A DNA stretch of 64,000 nt from Erythroxylum novogranatense (Eukaryota; Streptophyta; Magnoliopsida; Malpighiales; Erythroxylaceae). The position numbers and the translations under genes are program-made. Position 1 is the stretch's first letter. Each line of letters starts with the position of its first letter. This document shows positions 9,712 to 21,000 of this stretch, piece after piece. Below the pieces are notes generated by a model. The model was not told where the DNA came from. It saw only the letters and a list, made by a program, of their open reading frames with translations, and ran no database searches. The DNA lies in assembly GCA_029891385.1 (NCBI GenBank), contig CM057227.1, positions 62,683,567-62,747,566 on the forward strand. The letters run 5' to 3'.

Positions 9712-12134
9712 TTTGCGAACTCAGTGAGAAACCATCATCGATGGTTTACTCAAATCATGCATTACGCAAATTGCGTACAGCACGGCACAGTAATATTCAA
9801 TTAACAGTATTATATAACCATTTACAGTAGTTTATAACAGTTTACAGTAGTTTACAACAGTGTACGGTATCAGTGACAATATTACAGTAGCATAGAACAG
9901 TTTATAGTATCACATCACAATTTACAGTAAATCATGGCATCACACAGTTCAGTAATCATCACACAATGTGGCAATTCAATCAGTCATGTATATAATGCAT
10001 ATGAGACTCTTTCCGCTTATTCAAGATAGCCCAAGTGCTCAAACAAGGTTCGATGGGGACGCGTCAGATTTTCTCCCTCGGGCTAGGCCCGATCAGTACA
10101 GTATTCGAGCTCGAGGCTCTTTTCAGTGATAATAGCAACTTGGGTCAGATTCCATTATCTGATCATGCATTTATGCATGCAATGCAAGGTTCAAGAATTC
10201 AAGATTCAAGGATTCAATGTATGGCTATAAAAGCCCGATTGTATTTCTCAAGAATATACAAGAATTCATCCAAGATCTGAATCCAATCCAAAGATGAGAA
10301 AGTGATCATGCAATTTCACAGTCTAATACAGTAGAGGCATACCATCCGATCATATATATTTCAGAAATCATACAGTTTCACATTTGGCAGGTAATTCACG
10401 TTGAGCATTTAAACAGTCAGGAATTTGAGAAACCAACTAGGTTACTTACCTATAACTTCCAAGCTACTGCCTGGAACTTCCAGCAATGTCTGTAGAACGA
10501 CGATCCAACGGTGCCTCTATAACAATAAAAATACAGTCCCATTACTAGATGCTCAATTAAACCATTGAGTAATGCATATGTCTCAGTGAGATGATGTACA
10601 ATGCATGTTCACGATTTTCCCGGCGCTAAAACCCAATTTATAACTCTTATATCCCAATCTAACTCTTCACTCAATTGATCGAAAATAATTGATCCAATCC
10701 TATAATTCGGTTCAATTTCCTCAATTCATAATCCCCATAGTAATTTCCTATCCATCAGGTCAAAACCTCTATTGAAAACCCCAATTAAACTCCAATTGTC
10801 TCAATTCAATATTTAGGTCACACTATGAACCATAATCGACCTTATTCTTTATAAATCAATGTCACTTAAATCAATTCTAATTCCTATAATTATCCTCAAT
10901 TGTAGACCTCTTTCTCTAGTTCATAACGAATCAGGAATCACCTCAATCGGAGGTCTATACCATAAATTATGCCCAATATACTAACAATCATCCCTTCAGA
11001 ATTGTCATCTTCGCCGACCTACGTCCGCTGTCATGACGATATACAAGTCGCTTCGTCATGATGAAACACGTTCATGCGACGAACACCTCTCGCCAGCTCG
11101 CCGCAACGTAAGCTACTTGGCTCGTCACGACACAACATTTCTCCGTTCGTCGCGATGCCCAGCCGAGCTCGTCGCGACTAATAAATTTAATTACTCGTCG
11201 CGACGAAGTCCTAACGCCTCTGCGTTCGTCGCGACGTGCGAAGGCCCGATCGTCTTCTCCGATCGATTTCCGCCATTAATGCTCTTAAAACCTCCATTAA
11301 CACTCTAACTACTCAATCTAACCCAATAAATGCCATAAATACTTGAAACAACCTCTAATAACAACATTAAAACCATAGAAACTTACCAATCGAAGATCAA
11401 GTCCACAACTCTCTCAAAATCACCGTAAACCCTAAATCTTTCAAACTCCACGATAACCCACTCCAATCCTTCTCAACCTTCATAAATCACAATAAATCAG
11501 TTAAGCTAGCACAATGAGAAGAAACCATAAGGAAGAATCGATGAAACTCACCAATAGGGAAGAAATCGAAATCACCGTGGAGAAGAGGAAGAAGAAATGC
11601 GATTTTGACTTAGGGTAAAATCCCCAATTTCAACCCTAGCCTATTTATAGACTTAAGTCTCCAATTCAGTCCGAATTTCAGTCTCTAAATTTCAATGGCT
11701 CAACATTTAAATTTCCTAACAAGATAACCCTAATATTTCCTTAGCCATTGGACAATTCTTTCAAGATTATACAACAATCACCATCCTCCAAAATTTCCTC
11801 GGGCATTTTCTCCTAATTTTCCAAAATTTCTCATAGACCACTATCAGTTGCCAATCACTCTTAGACTATTCTAAATCAGTCATTCGGCTCACTTACTCTT
11901 AATTCCTCAATCAATTACAATCCAATACCCAAATTCCACAATCCAATCGCCTTACTCACAATTAAGTGCTTGGAAAATCATGAATGCATGTACCTATGTA
12001 TAAATGCATATGCAATAGACCTGTTCCTCTATAATCAGAGGCCAGTAACATGCTCAATCGGTGAATGCAATGAAACCTATCAGTCTGACCCATAATTACC
12101 AAAATGCCCTTGCTAACAGTAACGGGATGTTACA
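9712..12134 (-). mobile_element. T2-family gypsy LTR, 5' and middle part
   Basis: On the minus strand it begins TGTAACATCCCGTTACTG at 12134, almost the same start as the LTR at 28840. It runs through a TATA box (TATAAATAG, complement of 11642-11650), a GGTAAGTTT donor-like site (complement near 11380-11388), a palindromic GC-rich cluster (11025-11245), the shared AGACCTCCGATTGAGG module (complement near 10940-10957) and a twin hairpin (9716-9750). It has no coding capacity. It is inserted in the 5' LTR of gypsy-B at 12134/12135. Confidence 0.85.
11025..11245. repeat. TCGTCGCGACGA palindrome cluster in T2 LTR
   Basis: A GC-rich island of about 220 bp in AT-rich DNA, with repeated near-palindromes of the type TCGTCGCGACGA and shorter forms (TCGTCGCGA, TCGTCATGATGA). 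On the minus strand it lies just upstream of the conserved TAATTTATGGTATAGACC module. Confidence 0.8.
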
Positions 12135-12265
12135 AAGATAATTTATATCGATATACATTTCTTTCTAGCATACTATCGGATCTTATTGAAGAAAAAACTC
12201 TCCTCTCTCTATGTCTATTCTTCTTCTCTCCTTCCTCTCTATCAATTCTCAATTGATTAATATCA
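12135..12265 (+). mobile_element. Gypsy-B 5' LTR, truncated
   Basis: The CT-rich tract and the terminal ATCAATTCTCAATTGATTAA match the 3' LTR at 46590-46663. With an LTR of about 260 bp, the first half is missing because the T2 LTR is inserted at 12134/12135. An altered primer site follows at 12269-12280 (AGTATCAGAGCA). Confidence 0.75.
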
Positions 12266-12540
12266 ATTAGTATCAGAGCATGATCCATAGTGGAGGGTAC
12301 ACCCTTAGTCGAGCTCAAGAAGATGATCAACAAAAAATTCTCATTGGAATTTCAACAGTTGGAGCATCGTTTGTTTGAGTAGCTGAAATCTCAGTGAGAA
12401 TTTGATTACGTGTCACTCAAGGCCTTACTTGATGGTCTCACATTGAAGCAAAAGCAAGGTGAGGTGTTGGTGATGTTGAATCTGAAGCTATTGCCATAGC
12501 CATTTCTCTTCAGGCCATCTCTGGTATTGCCAATTGTAAT
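12266..12540 (+). pseudogene. Gypsy-B leader and residual gag
   Basis: Only about 270 bp separates primer site from protease, where a complete element would have a full gag of over 1 kb. The last part can be read as an Ala-Ile-Ser-Leu-Gln-Ala-Ile-Ser-Gly stretch that normally precedes protease in chromoviruses. Most of gag, including any zinc knuckle, is deleted. Confidence 0.55.
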
Positions 12541-12813
12541 GCCTTGAAAATGAAAGGAATAATAAGGGGCCAGGTGGTGAATATGTTGGTGGGCTCATGG
12601 AGTACTCACATTTTTTTAAACCTTAAGAGAGCTCATGAGCTACAGTGTCATATCTTCGATTTGGAACCCTTAGATGTGGTAGTAGCAAATGGAAAATGGG
12701 TACTTGTAGGGGATTTATGTAAGGGCTTGAAATGGCATCCGCAAGGCTTTGAATTTACTTCAAACGTGATGCTCCTACCATTGGAAGGATGTGATATGAT
12801 ATTGGGGGTATAG
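12541..12813 (+). pseudogene. Gypsy-B aspartic protease, catalytic site lost
   Basis: An open segment of 89 residues matches the retropepsin-like domain of plant gypsy elements: Ile-Arg-Gly then Val-Gly-Ser-Trp-Ser-Thr-His-Ile-Phe-Leu where the family has Val-Asp-Ser-Gly-Ser-Thr-His-Asn-Phe-Leu, and later Gly-Cys-Asp-Met-Ile-Leu-Gly. The catalytic Asp is Gly and the following Gly is Trp, so it cannot cleave. It is at the right distance upstream of RT. Confidence 0.75.
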
Positions 12814-13189
12814 TGTCTCAAATCATTGGGGGACATACACACGAATTTCGAACAACTAGAAATGAGTTTTATTTATAGAGGTCAAATGATCACAGTTAAA
12901 GGAGGATGCAGACTTCTATCACAGTTACAACACCGTCGTTAGAAAATGATGGATCAAGCGTTGGCAGAGGAACGAGGGTAAGGCTATATGATTCAGCTAA
13001 TTGACTTGTATCTTTAGTACCCAACATGTACACAAGTCACCCTACAAGCAAATTAGATGGAACATAAACATGAGCATCCAAAACTATAGTCACTCTTGGA
13101 CGAATACTTAGACATTTTTCAAGAACCTAAATGACTACCTCCCTATCGTGAGCATAACCATCAAATCATCTTACAACCAAGAGCACCTC

Positions 13190-13985
13190 CTGTGAATATT
13201 TGACCTTACCACTACCCCTTCATTCAAAAGGATGATATTGACATGTTAATCGAGGAGATATTGAAGTCAAGGATTATCTGACATAGCCACAGTCCCTACT
13301 CTTCTCCTATTGTGTTGGTAAAAAAAGATGATACATGACATTTATGTGTGGACTACCATCAGTTAAAAGAAGTCACTATAATGGAAAATTTTCCTATTTT
13401 TGTGATAAAAGAATTATTGGATGAGTTGCATGGGGTTGTTGTTTTTCTAAAGCTAGACTTAAGATCCAATTATCATTATATTTGTATGAAGGAGGAAGAT
13501 ATTGAAAAGATAGCATTTAGGAAACACCATGGTCACTTTGAGTTCCTTGTCATACCCTTCAAGTTGACAAATGCTCCTTCCACCTTTCAATTATTAATGA
13601 ACATGATCTTTATACCCTTCTTACGGAAGTTTCTCCTGGTATTCTTTTATTATATATTAATATACAGTGTTCATTGGCAAGCTCATAGACAAAATTTGCA
13701 ACAAATCTTTAACCTTTTAAGGGCTCATTCATTGCTTTCCAAAGCTAACAAGTATGCATTTGTAGTGGCTTAAGTTGATTACCTCAGCCATGTTATCAAC
13801 AAAGAAGGAGTTGCTATTGATCTGAAAAAGATAATTGCAATGATAAATTGGCCTCAACCTAAGACGCTCAAACAACTTAAAGGATTTTTGGGCCTTATGG
13901 GATACTATAGACATTTTATTTGCCACTATAGAATCCTTGCAAGGCCTTTAAAAAATTTATTTAAGAAGGACAACTTCATATAGAA
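13190..13985 (+). pseudogene. Gypsy-B reverse transcriptase, catalytic aspartates lost
   Basis: Motifs occur in order: Ser-Pro-Ile-Val-Leu-Val-Lys-Lys, an altered Cys-Val-Asp-Tyr, Lys-Leu-Asp-Leu-Arg-Ser, Phe-Glu-Phe-Leu-Val-Ile-Pro-Phe and Asn-Ala-Pro-Ser-Thr-Phe-Gln. The catalytic Phe-Phe-Asp-Asp-Ile-Leu box reads Phe-Phe-Tyr-Tyr-Ile-Leu (near 13640-13660), so both metal-binding aspartates are gone. Stops interrupt the frame at 13338, 13771 and 13981. The connection domain (Phe-Leu-Gly-Leu-Met-Gly-Tyr-Tyr-Arg) is still readable at about 13880-13915. Confidence 0.85.
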
Positions 13986-14445
13986 TGAAAAAGCTGAAAT
14001 GGCATTCAAACAGCTTGAACTTGTAATAACAATGGCTCCTGTATTAAGGTTACCAAACTTCAAAGAGCCCTTTGTTATAGAAGTAGATGTAAATGGTGAG
14101 GGAATGGGAGTTGTACTTCAACAAAATGGTCATCTATTAGCCTTCATTAGTAAGGGTTTCTCACTAATGCAATTAGCCCCCTCTACTTATAAGAAGGAAT
14201 CCCTAGCCTTAGTGTATGTTGTGGAAAGATGGAGGCTCTACCTCCTAAGCAAACATTTCATCATAAAAAAGACTATAAAAGCTTGAAACATATGTTGGAG
14301 CAACGCATTCTTACACCACTCCAATAGAGGTTGATCATCAAGCTGCTTCCATATGATTTTAAGGTCCGATATAAACAAGGAAAGGAAAACATAGCAGTTG
14401 ATTTATAATAGCTAGTTTTTCAAATTGAGGGATTAGAACCCTAGA
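13986..14445 (+). pseudogene. Gypsy-B RNase H, truncated
   Basis: The open segment 13999-14286 contains Ala-Pro-Val-Leu-Arg-Leu-Pro-Asn-Phe and Phe-Val-Ile-Glu-Val-Asp-Val-Asn-Gly-Glu-Gly-Met-Gly-Val-Val-Leu-Gln, the gypsy RNase H start. Beyond a stop the tail (Tyr-Lys-Gln-Gly-Lys-Glu-Asn, about 14365-14390) is readable in another frame. Similarity ends near 14445, where LTR-like DNA begins; integrase resumes at 45049. Confidence 0.75.
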
Positions 14446-14449
14446 CTAT

Positions 14450-16893
14450 TGCATAGAAGCTATATCATTGAAAATTCATGAAGTGCATTTTATTCACTTG
14501 CATATCAATAGCATACACACATGAATTATGATTTAGTACACATTGCAAAGGCGTATATACACTCAATTGACTTATTCCGAGGTATGAAAAGCTAAAATGA
14601 TTATGATGTAAATTGTGTATTGTTTATGCCTTGCATTTTGGTTTGATTGATTACAAGTAGTAAATTCAGAATTAATTTGGTACAATTGGAAAATTGATGA
14701 ATTCAATGTATATTTGGTCTAGGAAAAAGTCAAGTGGTAAGAAAAATTGATTTATGAAAATAATGATGATTAAGCCTATAATTGAGTGACATTTGGCATA
14801 AGTTATTAATTAAGAAATGGCAGCAATGGTTGTGTGACAAATGGACTAGGTAACTAAGTGACATATCGCAACATATATATGTGATAAATGGAGAACATGC
14901 CTATGGACATATGTCAAATTAATTTGGTGACACCTAGCACCTAAGGTGTTAAGCTCCTCCAGGAGTAATCCTAGCTATGTTCATTCTTCATCTTTCTTCT
15001 TCTCATACACCACCGAAATCCTCTCAAACTTTACATCCCTATGTTTTTCTATGTTTGTGTCCAATTGCTACATCAATAATCCAAACTTTTACTCTTCACA
15101 AGATAGTTAAAGAATCAGATTATTTTTGTCTCTTATCCTAGTCGAAAATCATCTTATCGCTACCTTGACCATGTGATGAATCTTGCATGCATATAAGGCA
15201 AAGTTGGCCTAATGAATTGAGCTAGAATTGGAGCTATATAAGTAAGTAAAAGATTGATATTAATGGCATGTTATAATAGATAATTTATGATGATGAAATT
15301 GGGATGAATTGTATATGATATTGATGATATGAATTGTGTTGAAAATTTCTGCATGAACTTGGATAGTTTGTGTTGTGTTCTTGATGTATGAATAGTAGGT
15401 TATGGATTGTGTTTATGGATGAAATGGATTAAGATTTGAGATATAATGAAAGTGAATTTATGTTAAAGAAAGGTGTTAATATAACGATCTTGAAATGACA
15501 AACTAGGATACATGATTGATAGTGAATGATAGTTTTTATTTCAATTTTGATGTGTGAAAGATAATGATTTGTGAGTTGTCTAATGAATAATTTTTTAATT
15601 GGTTTTGGACATGAATTTGATAAAGGATTGAAGCATGAATAATTTAGAATTGAAGTGAAATTGATGGACTTTGGTTAAGGTATGTTAGATAGAGTATGAA
15701 GGAGTAAAAATTGGAAGCAAAATGAAGGTTATGGGTGAGTGAACCTTCACTCATCCCACAATCGTGAGATTTATAAGGCTCCTTTCCACAGTCATGGGAA
15801 GTACTTTGGAAGGAGAAAACGTTTTAAACATAAGACTTATATATATGTATGATCGAGTACTTATTTGATTAAACAAATTAGTAATGTGTACATATGTGTG
15901 TATTACATGATTTAGAAGTTCAAATCGACTGACAGCTTCTAGACATTGCTGGCTCATCAAGATAATAGCTATCTGGATCTGTGAGTTACTCTAGATGTTT
16001 ACTCACTATATTTGAATTGTTTTTAATTAACTGTTAGACATTAAACTGTTACTAATATGATTGTGATAATTTCGGATCATCAATTGTCCAAGGAGTTTAA
16101 TATTCGGGACTGTATTGGAAGTGTTTGAAAATTGAATGTAAATATAAAAATTGTGTTCTCAACTATATGTTGAATGCCGAACTTAGATATGATGAATGTG
16201 CTATATGACTGTGCACACTAAATGAGAATTATTAATAGCATAATATGTGATTTGATGCATTTTCATTACATTGATATGCATGATCAGATAAAGGAGTTAT
16301 AACCGAAGTGACCAATGTGAAAAGGAACTTAAAATTCATAAATGTGCACACAAAGCCACAGGCTCAACGATTAATGAGCCCAGTATCTACAATGGGTACA
16401 GGACGGTATCTGAAATGAGCCCGATATCCATAATGAATATGAGACAGTTAAATAGGCGTCGAGTCACAATAGATTAAAAATGAAATTGTAGTCTCATATG
16501 CATTGCATATATATCTTTACTTGTATCATGTGAACCATTGTAAAGATTGATTAAATTGATTTAATATAATATTATGCTATGTTTGTGTACATATGAATGA
16601 TTGAGGTGAAGGAATGAATTGTTCTGAAAAGATTACATGACACGTTTGTATTATAATGTGCTCATTGAGATATAATGTATAGCATGATTTGGTATACAAA
16701 ATTGTATGGGAATTGATTCAAGCTAATAAGATATACTTGTGAATTTGGTTGTTAACTTATGATGTTGTACTTTGACTTGAGTGAGCACATCGATGATAGT
16801 TTACTTATTGAGTTTCCAAAACTCATCAAAATTACAAATGTTGATTTTTCAGGTACTGAGGAGACAAGAAGCTAGTAACAGTCTAGTATTGTC
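14450..16893 (+). mobile_element. Degenerate long gypsy LTR (C1), incomplete at both ends
   Basis: Non-coding AT-rich DNA with landmarks of the neighbouring long LTRs: a CT-rich start-site region (about 14985-15010), AAGTAAGT donor-like site (15239-15246), the GGCTCAACGATTAATGAGCC element (near 16360-16380), a CATCGATGATAG hairpin remnant (near 16790) and a TGATTTTTCAG acceptor (16842-16852). The first bases of the family start (TGTAACATCCC) are not recognisable and the tail is cut off where C2 begins. The left boundary is uncertain by about 50 bp. Confidence 0.6.
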
Positions 16894-18692
16894 AATTTAA
16901 CTTCCTATCACCGATGGGAAGGGTAAAATAGTAATTTGGAACGGGTTATGAGTGTGTAAACTAGTCTCGGCATGTTCATGCATAATATGGCCTCCATATA
17001 TGCATAAAATGTAATTTTTGTATATGCACATGATTGTACATGCATTCATGACATTTCTCGGCATATGTGTTTACTGTGAAAAACATATGATTTAATGCTT
17101 GAAAATTGAATTAGAGTGATTTATGTGTGTTTTACATTTTTAGGGACTTTTAGAAATTTTTCTAGAATGTTTGGGGAACAATGTCCGAATCGGAAAAATT
17201 GTCAAGTGACGGACTGATTGGATTTTCAGTACTGGAAATGACGATCCAGTGGCACTGAAAAATTAGATACATGATTTTAGGATCTATTACTTTGAGCCAT
17301 TAGAATTTGGAGAGAAATTGGACTAGAAATTGTATTGTTATTGGAAATGAATTAAATGCGGGCTTAAAACATGACAAGTGGCAAGTGACACATGTCACTT
17401 GCCTACTTAGTCTTATTCTCACTTGTTATATAAATATCTTACCTTTTGGTAAGCTTCCATGACATTCTAAGTTTGATAGAGTGAAGGATGCTTTTAAAGT
17501 GATTTTTCCTTCTCATCATTCGAAAGTCTACTTCTTCTTCCTCCTTCGATTGTTTCTTCCTTCTTTTAAGTTGCCACTCTTCTCTTCTACCTTAAGTGCT
17601 TCCTTACCATGTGATCAAGCATAAGCCTCCTACTCCCCCCCCCCCTAAAAGGATGATTGCCGTGGGTGTGAGGGGTGTGGGTGGAAGGTAGAGATTTGGT
17701 GAAAAGTGGAAGGAATGAAGAATTAAAGGCTTGTTAGGTGAGAATTTTGTTTTGTGTTCTTTAATTGGTAGTTAAAATCATTTATTGTGCTTATTGGTGC
17801 ATTAATTTCATGAAGTTTGTGTATAGATTGTATGGGCATAAGTCATGGTTATGTGAGGATGAATGATGTTGGATATATCTAGTATGTGAATTAAATGTTT
17901 TGGATTGGTTTTGATATTAGTATGATGTTAGATGAGTGGTAAATGAAAGAAAGAAAAAGGTGTGTATGTGCTGCCAAATTGTAACTACTTATTCAAGTGA
18001 AAGGATTGATGAACTTGTGGTTGATTTCTTGGCTAAATGGAATGCTTATTGATGTAGGAATAATGTTGGAATGAAAGGAGTAGAGTTAGATATGAGAATT
18101 TGGAAAATTCACTTTGTGTAGGTTTCAGGTTTTTGCTCATAACTTTTGATATGCTCACTTCTTATGAAGGAAGTTCTGTCCAAATGTGGTTGGAAGGGCT
18201 TTGAATTTGGCCTTGAAAGTTATAAATATGTGCAGGGTGAACAGTGGTGTATATAACATTGACTGATTTGTGACCAAAACTTTGGGACTTTTCTAGGCTA
18301 AAGTAGATTGATTTTGTGAAATTGGTCTTCATGAAAGTTGAAGATTTACTTGTTAATTTTCTAACGCCACTAATTATGAATTTTTTTTATTTGTAGGTTG
18401 AAAGTTATGATTTGTTAATGTTCAGGTGGTAATTCAGACCAAAATGTGATTTGTGTGCAAATGGCTCTAAGTGTATAGGTTTTGTGATTTCTATGTTCTA
18501 AAGCTAATTTTGGACTGTTATGGTTCAAATTAGCTCAAGTGGTATTATGGAAAGTTTTAAAGGAATGAATTAGCTTTAAAATGAGGTATAGTATGCTAAT
18601 TTTGGACGTGTGGAATGTAAATTATGATTTTGTAAAATTTTGATGTGGTTTAGGTTCTATGGTGACTTAACACTCTTAAACAGGGCAGCCAC
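16894..18692 (+). mobile_element. Long gypsy LTR C2, first part
   Basis: It starts with a decayed TTAACTTCCTATCACCGATGGG, related to the TGTAACATCCCATCACCGATGGG start of LTR D. A TATA-like TTATATAAATAT (17424-17435), CT-rich leader (about 17510-17590), an 11-C run (17635-17645) and an AGGTGAGAA donor-like site (17736-17744) follow. No coding region. It is interrupted at 18693 by solo LTR D and resumes at 21969. Confidence 0.65.
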
Positions 18693-19277
18693 TGTAACAT
18701 CCCATCACCGATGGGAAAGACAAAATAGTAAATTTGGATCAAGTTGTGATTTTGATCATGTAATTCGGTATTCATTCATAAAATGGCCTCTATACAGATA
18801 TGAAGAGTAATTATTGCAAATGCACAAGATTGTACATGCACTTGTGACAATTCCTGGCTTTTGTGTCTTTGTGAAAAATGTGAATTTGTGTGTTTGAAAA
18901 ATTGAATTGGAGCGATTTATGTGTATTCCGCATAAAATTGCATAGTGGGTACCGATGAGATTTCTAGTACTGAAAATGATTGTCCAATTGACACTTCATT
19001 AAAGACATGATTTAGGAATTTTTGTTAGCATGAGATATGGAAATTTAGAAAGATTTATGAAAGTCAAACAAATGAATTGATTGAATTAGAAATTGATAGG
19101 CTTGAAAGCGAGTGATTCTAAAAGGATTGAATCTCAATTTAGTCCCTAATGGTCGAAATTTCTGAACTGAAATAGTAAGGTTATAAGAATTGGTATGAGG
19201 ACATTTTAGGCAAGATACTTAAGATTATAAAGTTTAAGGTTAAAGGAAGGGGCAAAATGGACTTTTCATTATTAAAG

Positions 19278-19292
19278 AGGGTATAAAAAGGG
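19278..19292 (+). promoter_or_regulatory. TATA box of LTR D
   Basis: GGTATAAAAAGG lies in otherwise AT-rich LTR DNA about 40-60 bp upstream of a purine-rich AGAGAAGAAGAGAAGAG leader, the usual place for the LTR transcription start. Confidence 0.65.
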
Positions 19293-19674
19293 GAAATTAG
19301 GGTTTGTGAAAGAAAAGAATGGGAGTCATGTCGTGGGAGAGAAGAAGAGAAGAGAAAGGCTTGAGTTTTGATGAAATCATAAAGAGTTTGAAGGTTTTTG
19401 AAGCCAAATTCAAGTAAGTTTAAGTTTCTTTCCTCTTGACTAGTTGATTAATTCATGTTTTGAGTGATTATAGCTAAAGAATGGGTTATTGAGATGTTGG
19501 GTTTATAGGGTTTACGATTATGGTTAATCTTTGATGTTTGTGAGTTTCTATGGCTTGGAAATGAGTTGGAAATTGGAGTGTGAGTGATGTTGTAATGTTT
19601 AGATGACTTATATGTTGAATAGATCGGAAGAATTGGATTGAAATGGTTGAAAATCAGGATTCGGGGGAGGAGAC

Positions 19675-19815
19675 AGGCTCGCACGTCACGATGTGCTCGT
19701 TCACGCCCATGGCCTTGCGCCATGGTGAACGCATAACTACGCATACACTTGCGCAAGCGCAGAGCAAGTCGTCATGGTCTTGCGGAAGAAGCGCTACACC
19801 GCGACACAAATAAGG
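19675..19815. repeat. Palindromic GC-rich cluster in LTR D
   Basis: A GC island with CTTGCGCAAG (perfect palindrome), GCCATGGC (inside CCCATGGCCTTGCGCCATGG) and several TACGCAT or ACGCAT words. It sits upstream of CATAACTTTTTGTACAGATT, the local version of the shared module. Confidence 0.65.
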
Positions 19816-20678
19816 GAGCATGCCGCAGTGAGGACCCCTTTTCCTGAATAAACATGCTTTGATTTTTAATCCATAACTTTTTGTACAGATTGTCAAAGGA
19901 GATATTTTCTGAGTTGTTATAAACTAGAGACTTTGGTCTCCTCGTTGTGAAGGAGGGAAGTGTTGAATCCGTTGTTAAAGGTTTTAATTTTAAGATGGAA
20001 GTTAAATGCAAAATATGGTTTTGACATATAGATAATCCATATACATTAGAGAATAACTTTCAGATTTCTGAAACGAATTGACTGATTTTAGTATCAATTG
20101 AAATCTGATTTTTAGGGAAGATTTTGACAGTGAAATTTTGGGATAGTGCCGGGAATGTCACTAAAGTGCATGATACGTTTATTTTTTTTGTAAATTGCTA
20201 CATGTGTTTTATTTCTGATTGGGCAATATGTAAAATAGAGTTTTTAAATAGAGGCACATTTGGAAGGTCAGCCCACCGACGTTGCCGAAACTTCCAGGCG
20301 TTAGCGCAAAAGCCAGGTGAGTGACCTAGACGGTTCTCAAATTATTAAATGCGATAATTCAGTGATTTTAATTATCTGAAGTATAAGGGTGAGATAGTGT
20401 TGATTGTGAACTCCGGACAGAAGGTCTGGAGTATTGAAGTGATAGTATATAGAAGTGTTATGGGTATGTGAAAGTGTGATTGTGTTCTTGATGTGACAAT
20501 TTGTGATAAACTGGAAATGATTGTGATATAGGAATACATAAATAAAGTGATTGAATTGTGGCACATGTCGTTCATACATGAACGAAAAATCAGTTAATAA
20601 TAGTTGTGATCGAAGTAGCCACTGATCAGAGCTTTTAACTCACGTGATATTTGAGCCCAGAGCCCTATAGTGATGTAG

Positions 20679-21000
20679 AGCCTCTGGCTCAACGATTAAT
20701 GAGCCCTTAATGGGACAGTTTCTGAGCCTCTGGCTCGATGATTTATGAGCCCTTTATGGGACAGTTTCAGAGCCTTTGGCTCAACGATTAATGAGCCCTT
20801 AGTGAGACAGTTTTAGAACCTTTGGCTCAACGATTAATAAGCCCTTAATAGGACAATTTTCGAGCCTCTGGCTCGATAATTTATGAGCCCTTTATGGGAC
20901 AGTTTTAGAGCCTCTGGCTCAACGATTAATGAGCCCTTAGTGGGACAATTTCAGAACCTCTGGCTCATTGATTAATGTACCCTTATAGGGATAGTTCAGG
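20679..21000 (+). repeat. Seven tandem 46-bp repeats in LTR D
   Basis: Seven units of about 46 bp, each of the form AGCCTCTGGCTC, AACGATTAATGAGCCC, then a TGGGACAGTTT-like end, with roughly 5-20 percent divergence. Each unit holds inverted words: GAGCC-TCT-GGCTC and GGCTC-N10-GAGCC. The same unit appears three times in C2 (23400-23534) and in decayed form in C1. Confidence 0.88.

Noticed and set aside
19448..20011. Minus-strand open frames around the LTR D cluster
   Set aside because: No start context or domain; they overlap the palindrome cluster and are not kept in related LTRs.
20679..21000. Regular 46-bp repeats looked at first like a CRISPR array
   Set aside because: There are no unique spacers; units follow each other directly and diverge along their whole length, inside a plant LTR.
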